A stretch of 12,698 nucleotides of DNA, from positions 1-12,698 of the forward strand of contig JBHGBF010000166.1 of the NCBI GenBank assembly GCA_041946865.1, given 5' to 3'. Below are positions 1 through 6,950 of this stretch, piece after piece; the stretch's first letter is position 1, and every line of letters begins with the position of its first letter. Source of the DNA: RPQK01 sp041946865. Lineage in GTDB: Bacteria > Acidobacteriota > UBA6911 > RPQK01. A program made the position numbers and the translations under genes. Below the pieces are notes generated by a model. The model searched no databases, was not told the origin of the DNA, and saw only the letters and a program-made list of their open reading frames with translations.

Positions 1-97
1 AAGTCCACATTGCACTTCACATCAAAAACGGAGCCTCCAACGGGTTTGCAGCACACCCGGCGCCGCCGTGTTCTTACGCTGGTCTTTTGGAGTGCGC

Positions 98-103
98 TAT
101 CAT
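98..103 (+). promoter_or_regulatory. Possible -10 element of glnD (TATCAT)
   Basis: TATCAT matches the sigma-70 -10 consensus at five of six bases and ends seven bases before the chosen glnD ATG. If real, transcription would begin at or next to the start codon, giving a leaderless message, which would fit the missing ribosome binding site. No convincing -35 is seen 16 to 18 bases upstream. The rest of positions 1-97 holds no gene that I can support. Confidence 0.25.
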
Positions 104-109
104 GGGTCG

Positions 110-2599
110 ATGTCCGTGGGCTTGACGGCTTTGCGGGAGGATTACAGCGAGCGGCGCCGGGTCCTGCTCGACGAGTTCATGCGCGAGCGTGATTCAACCA
201 CGGCGCTTTCCGGCCTCACCGACGCGGCGGACAGCCTCATCCGGCAGGTTGCCTGCAATCACAACTGTGGCAAGGATATCTCCCTGATCGCTATTGGGGG
301 CTACGGGCGGCGCGAGTTGTATCCCTTTTCGGACATCGATTTGCTTTTCGTTTATGCCGACGCCGCCCAGAACGAGGCCGAAAAGGCGGTCACCCGCGTG
401 CTGCATGACCTCTGGGACTCGAAGCTGCATCTAGGCCATCAGGTGTGGTCCCTGGGCTCGCTACGCGATCTTAAGCTCCACGATTTTGAATTCATCCTGG
501 CCCTGATGGAAGGACGGATCATAGCTGGAGACGAGAAGCTGGCAGGGCTCGTGCTGGGCAAGGTCCTGCCCGGGTTCCTACGAGGTCACACGCCCGAGCT
601 GATCGGAAAAATCATTGAGGTGACCGCCGACAGGCATTCAAGTTACCGGAACACAATTTATCAGCTTGAACCGGATTTGAAACTGTCACCGGGAGGACTT
701 CGAGACTACCACACGGCAAACTGGCTGCTCCGTATGGGCGCCATTCGGGCAGAGCGCCCACCGGCCCGGCTTCCTGATAGCCAGAGTGAAGTGCGAAGTG
801 CCCAGGCGGTCCTGGCTCGCCTGCGTGTGATGCTCCACTTCCTTCGCGGTCGGCAACAGAACCAGCTGACTCATCGGATGCAGGAAGAGATCGCCCGCAG
901 GAGTGGTTACACTGAAAGCTGGCTCCAGGCCGGAGTCGAGTCGCTGATGATGGAGTACTTCCTCAATGCGCGGATCCTTCACTCTTTCTGTCTTCGCACG
1001 ATCAAGAATGTGGGGGGCGGGGACAAAGACGTGCGCAAATTGGAGATCGCGCCGGCCAGGGCGCCGGCGAGTTTTTCCGACCTGCTGGACGTATTCCTGC
1101 GTTCACTCGAACAGAACCTGGCGTTGAGCGACCAGGCGCGAAGCCAGATTATGGAGGTTCTTCCGGCCGTTTCCGAGAGACTCTTTTTTCCCGAACTTGC
1201 TCCACTTGTGAGAACCCTCTTCAAGCCACGGACCGGCCTTTACCGGACGTTGACCGAGATGTATGAGCTGGGTGTGCTCGAGCAGCTGTTCCCCGAATTC
1301 GGGAGCATCAAGGCGCGCGTGGTGCGCGACTTTTACCACAAGTACACCGTCGACGAGCACAGCCTGCTGGCAATCAAAAACATCGAGGATCTCCTGACGA
1401 CCGGAGAGCGTTCGAACCTCCGCTTCCGGTCATTGCTGCTCGAGTCGGATAAGCCGGAGCTCTTGACTCTGGCGCTTCTGCTCCACGACGTCGGGAAGAG
1501 CCGCGAGGGCACGCACGTCGATCGCAGCGCCAGCATGACCGCGAAGGCCTTGCGCCGCTTCCAGCTCACCCGCGAGGAATTCGAAACTGTCCTGTTTCTC
1601 GTCAGGAATCACCTGGCAATGTCATCCGTTATCTTCCGGCGGGATCTTGACGACCCGCAGGTTGTGCGCCGTTTCGTGGACCTCGTGAATGACCCGGGTC
1701 GCCTGCGCCTTCTGACTCTCATGACTTACGCGGACATCAAGGCGGTCGCGCCCGGGACGTTGAACGACTGGAAGAAGGACCTCCTCTGGCAGCTCTACGT
1801 GGCTGCCTACAACAAGCTGACGCTCGGTTTCGGTGAGGAGCGCATCGAAGAAGAGGATGTCGGCGAAAAACTGCTCCTCGATCTCCCGGCGGAGCTGGAC
1901 GCTGACGAGTTTGAACGTTTTCTGGAGGGATTTCCCCGCCGTTATCTGACGACAGTTCCTCCTCAGGAGATCTACGAGCATTTCCGGCTGGCCAGCAAGC
2001 TGAACGCCGAGAATCCCGTCCAGCTCCGCCTGACCGGACGCGATGATTATTACGAGCTTTGCACCGTCACTCCCGATCGTTACTATCTCTTCGCCAAGAT
2101 TGCCGGGCTTTTATCGTACTTTGAAATGAACATCCTGCGAGGTTACGGCTTCTCGAACCGCCGGAACACGGTCCTGGATCTGTTTCACTTCCATGACACA
2201 AGAAAAGTGTTCGCTCTTAACCCTGAGGAGAAAAGCCGGTTTCTTCACCTTTTCAAACAGGCGGTCCGGGACGAGATTACTGTGGAGAAGATCCTGGCCG
2301 GCAAGGAACAGAGCATCATTTTCCGGCCGGTCGGCCCGTTCTTTGCCCCGACCATCTACTTTGAGAACGAATTCCCGGACAACTACTCCATCATGGAGAT
2401 CGTGGCCCCAGATTCGCTGGGTCTCCTGTACCGGATAGGTCGTGAAATCTCCAAGCTGCGCTGCAATATCGAGCTGGTCCTGATATCGACAGAAGGAAAC
2501 AAGGCCGTCGACGTCTTCTACCTTACTTATGAAGGCCGGAAACTGCCGTACGAGCTGGAGCAGCAGTTGAAAGCGCAGATCGTTGCTGCGATAGGGTGA
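110..2599 (+). CDS. glnD: [Protein-PII] uridylyltransferase / uridylyl-removing enzyme
   Basis: GlnD is the cytoplasmic glutamine sensor of the nitrogen cascade. In characterised homologues it uridylylates PII when glutamine is low and removes UMP when glutamine is high. The 829-residue product is close to the family's usual length (about 890 in E. coli). Domains visible in order: a nucleotidyltransferase core with GGYGRREL near residue 63 and the metal-binding SDIDLL pair D75/D77; an HD hydrolase domain with HDVGKSREGTH starting at H459, which is the uridylyl-removing site; and two C-terminal ACT domains starting near residues 648 and 758, which bind glutamine. All key motifs are intact. I chose ATG 110 because the product then begins MSVGLTALREDY; an in-frame GTG at 68 would add 14 residues with no family character. 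There is no good Shine-Dalgarno at ATG 110. glnB follows after four bases, so the enzyme and its substrate are probably co-transcribed. Confidence 0.96.
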   Translation: MSVGLTALREDYSERRRVLLDEFMRERDSTTALSGLTDAADSLIRQVACNHNCGKDISLIAIGGYGRRELYPFSDIDLLFVYADAAQNEAEKAVTRVLHDLWDSKLHLGHQVWSLGSLRDLKLHDFEFILALMEGRIIAGDEKLAGLVLGKVLPGFLRGHTPELIGKIIEVTADRHSSYRNTIYQLEPDLKLSPGGLRDYHTANWLLRMGAIRAERPPARLPDSQSEVRSAQAVLARLRVMLHFLRGRQQNQLTHRMQEEIARRSGYTESWLQAGVESLMMEYFLNARILHSFCLRTIKNVGGGDKDVRKLEIAPARAPASFSDLLDVFLRSLEQNLALSDQARSQIMEVLPAVSERLFFPELAPLVRTLFKPRTGLYRTLTEMYELGVLEQLFPEFGSIKARVVRDFYHKYTVDEHSLLAIKNIEDLLTTGERSNLRFRSLLLESDKPELLTLALLLHDVGKSREGTHVDRSASMTAKALRRFQLTREEFETVLFLVRNHLAMSSVIFRRDLDDPQVVRRFVDLVNDPGRLRLLTLMTYADIKAVAPGTLNDWKKDLLWQLYVAAYNKLTLGFGEERIEEEDVGEKLLLDLPAELDADEFERFLEGFPRRYLTTVPPQEIYEHFRLASKLNAENPVQLRLTGRDDYYELCTVTPDRYYLFAKIAGLLSYFEMNILRGYGFSNRRNTVLDLFHFHDTRKVFALNPEEKSRFLHLFKQAVRDEITVEKILAGKEQSIIFRPVGPFFAPTIYFENEFPDNYSIMEIVAPDSLGLLYRIGREISKLRCNIELVLISTEGNKAVDVFYLTYEGRKLPYELEQQLKAQIVAAIG

Positions 2600-2603
2600 G
2601 CAC

Positions 2604-2936
2604 ATGAAGCTGATCAAAGCGATAGTCCGTCCGAGCAAGCTGGAAGACATCAAAGACGCCCTCACTCGGCTGAACGTGGCGGGCATGACGATTACCGAGG
2701 TTCGCGGTCACGGACGCCAGAAGGGCCACACCGCCATTTACCGGGGCAAGGAGTACAACGTCACCCTGCTGCCGAAAATGAAGATCGAGATCGTCTTGCC
2801 GGATGAGATGGTCGAGGAGACGATTCGAACGATCATTGAGACCGCCCGAACCGGCGAGATTGGCGACGGCCGGGTCTTTGTGCTGCCGGTCGAGCAGGGC
2901 TACAACATCCGGACGGGGGAGAAGGACATCATCTGA
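2604..2936 (+). CDS. glnB: Nitrogen regulatory protein PII
   Basis: PII is a small trimeric signal protein that binds ATP/ADP and 2-oxoglutarate and, in its family, controls GlnE, transporters and NtrB-type kinases. The 110-residue product aligns without gaps to the E. coli GlnB core. The T-loop carries GRQKGHT and the modified tyrosine falls exactly at Y51 (YRGKEY), so it is a credible substrate for the GlnD encoded just upstream. Q39, K58 and the C-terminal PII signature TGEIGDGRVFV are present. Two deviations stand out: K49, where the uridylylation signature normally has Ala or Ser, and N101, where E. coli has the ATP-contacting Arg101 (R103 is kept). K90 is replaced by Arg. The Shine-Dalgarno AGGGTGAG overlaps the glnD stop codon, consistent with translational coupling. 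Its ligand-binding neighbourhood and position make GlnB/GlnK identity near certain; I cannot separate GlnB from GlnK by sequence alone, but there is no linked amtB. Confidence 0.96.
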   Translation: MKLIKAIVRPSKLEDIKDALTRLNVAGMTITEVRGHGRQKGHTAIYRGKEYNVTLLPKMKIEIVLPDEMVEETIRTIIETARTGEIGDGRVFVLPVEQGYNIRTGEKDII

Positions 2937-2954
2937 GGGAATTCAGAGTGACTG

Positions 2955-5915
2955 TCAACCAAACACCCCCTCGTATATCCCCCGGATTTTCTCGGTCTCC
3001 TCGACGTACCCGTCGACCAGTTCTTGCCCGGAACGAAAACCCGTATACCTGGCTAGGACCTCGCAAACAGCGGGGGCTTTGGGGAAAGAATTAGCCGACG
3101 TTTCCTCAAGAAGACGCTGCGCTGTCTCAATGCAGAACAGAAAACCCAGTCCTCGCTTAAGTGTTTCGGCCCGTTCCTGATCCAGCAGACCCCGGGCGGC
3201 GAGGATGTTAAGGGCGGCCAGCGTATTGGGTTCACGAATCTGGTTCTGCAGCTCGAGGTACTGGACCACGAACTGGATGTCGAGCATGCCGCCCCGGCCC
3301 AGCTTGAAATTGAACCGATCCGATTCCTCCTCATGGCCGATTTCCACTTCCTTGCGGTCCCTGATATGGGCGAGCTTGCGACGGTCGCCGGGCGCCGGCG
3401 GGACGGCGAAGAGAAACTCGGCCAGCGGAACGGAGCACCCGTGCTCAAAGACCGGCCTCGACTTGATCCAAGCCAGCCGCTCCCAGGTCTCGGCCCGGTA
3501 GAGGAAATACTGTCGCATTATGGACAAGGGGACGGCCAGCGGCCCGTGCTTGCCTTCGGGCCGCAGCCGGAAGTCGACCTTGTAGGCGATCCCGGCTTCC
3601 GTGTAGCCCTCCAATTCGTTGCGAAACTCCTTGACCAGCTCGTTCAACTGCAGGGCCGTGACCGGCTGGAACTTATCGTCATAGACGAACACGAGATCGA
3701 GATCGGAGTGGTAAGTCAGCTCCCGGCCGCCCAGCTTTCCGAGGCCAAGAAAGGCAAAACGCTGTTTCCGGACCGCCGGCATCCGCTCGAGCGTTCTCTC
3801 TACGGCCCTGGCCACGCACAGTTGCGCGAGCTCAGTCAGGCGCCGGCGGTTTTCGCTGAGCCCAGGCTCGAGCAGGTCTCCCACAGCGATCTTGAATTCC
3901 TCCCGCCGCTTGAAGATTCTCAGGCCATTGCGAGTGTCGCGGCCCGCTTCCTTTTCGATCTGTTCCAGCCGGCGCAACTCGCCGTGCGAGAACGGCAGCC
4001 TCTGCCGCTGGGATACGGCGTCCAGCAGCTCGGGATTGTGTATGAGCGTTTCCGAAAGGAATTCGCTGGCAGCGAGCAGTTTGAAGAGAGTGCGTCCGAA
4101 CGCGCGGTTCTCGACGAGCTCCGAGTAGAGGCCGGCGCGGGATCCGACTGCCTCGCATAGCCGGTCGAAGCGGCTGAGCATCACCCCCGGGCGCTGGGTG
4201 AAGGCGGAGTTCTCGACCAGTCGCGGCAGCAGATTCGCGAGCAGGTTGCGCATCCGGGAAGGAGATTGGGGATAAGCCGGCGCCTCTTCGAGGACCTGCA
4301 GTCCCGAATGAAACTCCTCGGCGTTCGCGACCCCGAACGCCGTGAGCTTTTCGAGCACTTCCTCCTTGCTCAGCTCCTTGTTCAGTACGATCTCCTCGAG
4401 TCCCGCATTATTCTCGTTCGTCGTAAAGAGCGAGTCATACGCCGACCGCACCGACTGGGCATAGGCCTCCAATTCCCGCTTGAACCAGAGCAGCGGAGTG
4501 CTCCGAGCAGGATCGTCAGTCTGGCCCCGATAGCCCATGCGCCGGGCGCATCGCGCCAGGTCCTGGTCGGATTCCGGCAGTGTGTGGGTCTGGAGATCGT
4601 TTACCAGCTGGAGCTTATTCTCCAGGTCCCGGAGATGCACGTAAGCGCGCCGTAAGGCCTGATAATCTTTCGGCAGCACGAACCCGTGATCGACCAGGCG
4701 GTTCAGGGCGGCCAGGGTGTTCGGCGTCCGAATCTCGGGGTGCAACCCGCCATAAAGAAGCTGGAAAGCCTGGACGAAAAACTCGATCTCGCGGATGCCG
4801 CCCTCTCCCAGCTTGATATTGCGACGGATCTCCGCGCGTTGACGCAGACGGCGGTCGGTGCGCCTTTTGATCCAGCGGATCTCTTCGACGGCGGCCGTGT
4901 CCAGGTATCTTTTGAAGATGAAATCCTGAATGGTGCGGACAAATGTCTGACCCAGCTCCCGGTCGCCGGCGACACACCGGCATTTCATAAGCGCCAGCCG
5001 ATCATAGGTATCGGCCCAGGTCTGGTAGTAGTGAAGACAGGCCTCGAACGGATAGACAATCTCTCCCGTCTTCCCCATCGGCCGCAGGCGCAAATCAACC
5101 CGGTAGAGGTGCCCTTCGGCCGTGTATTCTGTCAGAGCCCGGGTGTACTCCCTTCCGAACCGGGTCATGGCCGCGTGATCCGCCTGGTCGCCGTGGACGT
5201 AAAGCAAGTCGACATCGGAGCTGAAATTCAGCTCGTGGCCGCCCAGCTTCCCCAGCGCCAAGACGGCAAAAGCAGCCGGTGAGCCCAGAAGGCGGTTGGA
5301 GACAATTCTAAAGACCGTCTCGAGGACTGTATCGGCGAGATCCGAAATCTGGCCGATTGAAGCTTCCAGGCTCGCCCGGCCGAGCAGATCCTGGGCGCCG
5401 ATGCGCAAGGTTTCGCGTCTTCGAAAGCGACGCACCGCATCAAGCGCCTGCTCCGGGCTTTCCTCAAAAGCCCTGATCATGGCCTCGATCTCACTCAGAA
5501 AATAGTCCGGGGCGGCAACCAGATCGAGCCTCCCGCCTTCCATCAACCAGTAAAAGTATTCCGGGCTGCGGCGCAGGATCTGCGTCAGGTAGGGAGAAGA
5601 ACCCAGGATGGTGACTAGAACTTGCAGGGCCAGCGGACTTTCTTCGAGGTACGAGAGGATGCCGAGCGGGTTCGACGACGAATCCAGGAAGACTTCCAGC
5701 TGGCTTAGCGCCAGGTCAGGATCGGCGGAACGTGAAAAATGATGCAGCAGGGACTGAAGAAGGTCGGCCAGGCGCTCTCGAACCCCCGCCAGCTCTGCCA
5801 GCCGTTGCAGATTGGTGTCGGCTGCCGCCGTATCCTCGAATCCGTACTGCCTGAGGAAAGCGTGGGCCTCCTCATCGGGCAGATCGGGGGAAAGGATCAG
5901 ATCGCTCGCGCGCAT
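2955..5915 (-). CDS. glnE: Bifunctional glutamine synthetase adenylyltransferase / adenylyl-removing enzyme
   Basis: GlnE adds AMP to, or removes it from, the conserved tyrosine of glutamine synthetase under the control of PII and glutamine. The 986-residue product (946 in E. coli) has the expected duplicated nucleotidyltransferase plan. The N-terminal deadenylylase half has ALGKLGGHELNFSSDVDLLYV with D234/D236. The C-terminal adenylyltransferase half has GLGKLGGRELTYHSDLDLVFV with D738/D740. Each half is followed by its own helical segment, with FKLGEGGIREIEF-like and FKLGRGGMLDIQF motifs. Both active sites look intact. I chose ATG 5915 (MRASDLILSPDLPDEEAHAFLRQYGF). The frame stays open to 6167, but the extra 84 residues are low-complexity, run through the promoter region and overlap the divergent dehydrogenase gene. 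The gene converges on glnB, with 18 bases between stop codons. No glutamine synthetase gene is present nearby. Confidence 0.95.
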   Translation of the reverse strand: MRASDLILSPDLPDEEAHAFLRQYGFEDTAAADTNLQRLAELAGVRERLADLLQSLLHHFSRSADPDLALSQLEVFLDSSSNPLGILSYLEESPLALQVLVTILGSSPYLTQILRRSPEYFYWLMEGGRLDLVAAPDYFLSEIEAMIRAFEESPEQALDAVRRFRRRETLRIGAQDLLGRASLEASIGQISDLADTVLETVFRIVSNRLLGSPAAFAVLALGKLGGHELNFSSDVDLLYVHGDQADHAAMTRFGREYTRALTEYTAEGHLYRVDLRLRPMGKTGEIVYPFEACLHYYQTWADTYDRLALMKCRCVAGDRELGQTFVRTIQDFIFKRYLDTAAVEEIRWIKRRTDRRLRQRAEIRRNIKLGEGGIREIEFFVQAFQLLYGGLHPEIRTPNTLAALNRLVDHGFVLPKDYQALRRAYVHLRDLENKLQLVNDLQTHTLPESDQDLARCARRMGYRGQTDDPARSTPLLWFKRELEAYAQSVRSAYDSLFTTNENNAGLEEIVLNKELSKEEVLEKLTAFGVANAEEFHSGLQVLEEAPAYPQSPSRMRNLLANLLPRLVENSAFTQRPGVMLSRFDRLCEAVGSRAGLYSELVENRAFGRTLFKLLAASEFLSETLIHNPELLDAVSQRQRLPFSHGELRRLEQIEKEAGRDTRNGLRIFKRREEFKIAVGDLLEPGLSENRRRLTELAQLCVARAVERTLERMPAVRKQRFAFLGLGKLGGRELTYHSDLDLVFVYDDKFQPVTALQLNELVKEFRNELEGYTEAGIAYKVDFRLRPEGKHGPLAVPLSIMRQYFLYRAETWERLAWIKSRPVFEHGCSVPLAEFLFAVPPAPGDRRKLAHIRDRKEVEIGHEEESDRFNFKLGRGGMLDIQFVVQYLELQNQIREPNTLAALNILAARGLLDQERAETLKRGLGFLFCIETAQRLLEETSANSFPKAPAVCEVLARYTGFRSGQELVDGYVEETEKIRGIYEGVFG

Positions 5916-6068
5916 TCTTGATCTGGATTGTAGCAGAGCGCGGGGCCGAAGATTGCATACGTACCTGGGTGCCTGGGTCGGCGCCTGCATACTCTTCGGC
6001 AATCGAGAGGACGATTCCCCGGCCTGTCTGTCGTGTGAACTACGGTAGAATTCAGGACGGGGGTGATC
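5916..6068. promoter_or_regulatory. Divergent promoter region between glnE and the dehydrogenase
   Basis: This 153-base gap must hold the promoters of both divergent genes. On the minus strand TACAAT (5932 down to 5927, five of six matches to a -10) lies 11 bases before the glnE ATG, so the leader would be only a few bases long; no purine-rich ribosome binding site is seen there. On the plus strand TAGAAT (6046-6051) is a fair -10 for the dehydrogenase. Neither has a clear -35. No operator palindrome was recognised. Confidence 0.35.
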
Positions 6069-6863
6069 ATGGATCTCGAGCTTCGCGACAAGGTCGCAGT
6101 GATCACGGGTGGAAGCAGCGGGATCGGACTGGCGATCGCCGAGCGGCTGGCCGGCGAGGGCGTTCATCTGGTTCTTTGCGCGCGCAGGGCCGGTGAGCTT
6201 GACGCTGCAGTCCGCCAGGTGGGCCGAAGATCTTCAGTGAAAGTGATCGGCGTCAGCGCCGATGTAAGCAGGGAAGAGGAAATCCGGCGCCTGACAGAGC
6301 GCGTCGTTGAAATCTACGGTGGCGCCGACATCTTGATCAACAATGCAGGGATGGGGAGTAACGAAACCATTCTCGAGGCGCCCGACTCGCGCTGGCAGTA
6401 CTACTGGGATTTGCAGGTCATGGCTGCGGTCCGCCTGTCTCGCCGGCTGGTCCCGCTCATGAGGCAGCGGGGAGGCGGAGTCATCCTCCACAACGCCTCA
6501 ATCTGCGCCAGCCAGCCGCTGGGGCACGAGCCCATCTACAATGTCACAAAGGCGGCCCTCGTGATGTTCTCGAAGTGCCTGGCTAACGAGGTGGCGCCGT
6601 ATAAGATCCGGGTGAACGCCGTCAATCCGGGCCTGGTCCTGACCGCGCCGTGGCAGGAGTGGGCCGAAGGCGAGGCCAGGAAGACAGGTGGTCGCTGGGA
6701 GGAACGTCTCGAAGCCATCGCCCGGGAAAAGGCGCCGCTCGGCCGCTTTGCTTTGCCGGAAGAAGTAGCCGAGCTTGTAGTTTTTCTGTGTTCGCCGCGC
6801 GCCAGTTATTGCACGGGCTCTACTTACTACATCGACGGGGGCTGGCTGCGCGTGGTGAAGTGA
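6069..6863 (+). CDS. Classical SDR-family NAD(P)-dependent oxidoreductase
   Basis: This is a cytosolic short-chain dehydrogenase/reductase of 264 residues, the normal length for the classical subfamily. The nucleotide-binding motif TGGSSGIG (residues 13-20) sits at the start of the Rossmann fold, NNAG is at 91-94, and the catalytic set is S144, Y157 and K161 (YNVTK). The C-terminus ends with the usual YYIDGGW. A cysteine- and alanine-containing stretch after S144 and the insert around residues 197-215 (WQEWAEGEARKTGG) shape the substrate pocket, but I cannot name the substrate. Relatives include 3-oxoacyl-ACP reductases, sugar-alcohol dehydrogenases and hydroxysteroid dehydrogenases. ATG 6069 is preferred over an in-frame GTG at 6063 because it has a purine-rich ribosome binding site, GGACGGGGG at 6055-6063, ending five bases upstream. 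The next gene starts 87 bases after its stop on the same strand, so co-transcription is possible but not shown. Confidence 0.93.
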   Translation: MDLELRDKVAVITGGSSGIGLAIAERLAGEGVHLVLCARRAGELDAAVRQVGRRSSVKVIGVSADVSREEEIRRLTERVVEIYGGADILINNAGMGSNETILEAPDSRWQYYWDLQVMAAVRLSRRLVPLMRQRGGGVILHNASICASQPLGHEPIYNVTKAALVMFSKCLANEVAPYKIRVNAVNPGLVLTAPWQEWAEGEARKTGGRWEERLEAIAREKAPLGRFALPEEVAELVVFLCSPRASYCTGSTYYIDGGWLRVVK

Positions 6864-6950
6864 AGCGCAAGGCCCCCATGAAGGACCTGGCGACTTGGTC
6901 CACTACGTCCAGGCCGCCCAGGTTGTCCATTGCTTTACTGATAAGCTCTG

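Noticed and set aside
68..109. GTG 68 as the glnD start
   Set aside because: It adds 14 residues with no family resemblance and no ribosome binding site; ATG 110 gives a normal GlnD N-terminus.
3333..4160. A 275-codon open frame on the plus strand opposite glnE
   Set aside because: It lies wholly antisense to the conserved C-terminal adenylyltransferase half of glnE and has no family character.
5916..6167. An 84-residue N-terminal extension of glnE
   Set aside because: The frame is open, but the residues are unlike GlnE, cross the divergent promoter region and overlap the first 99 bases of the dehydrogenase gene.
6883..6901. GGACC/GGTCC hairpin between the dehydrogenase and aminopeptidase genes as a terminator
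   Set aside because: The stem is five base pairs with a nine-base loop and no T-run follows, so it is not a convincing terminator.
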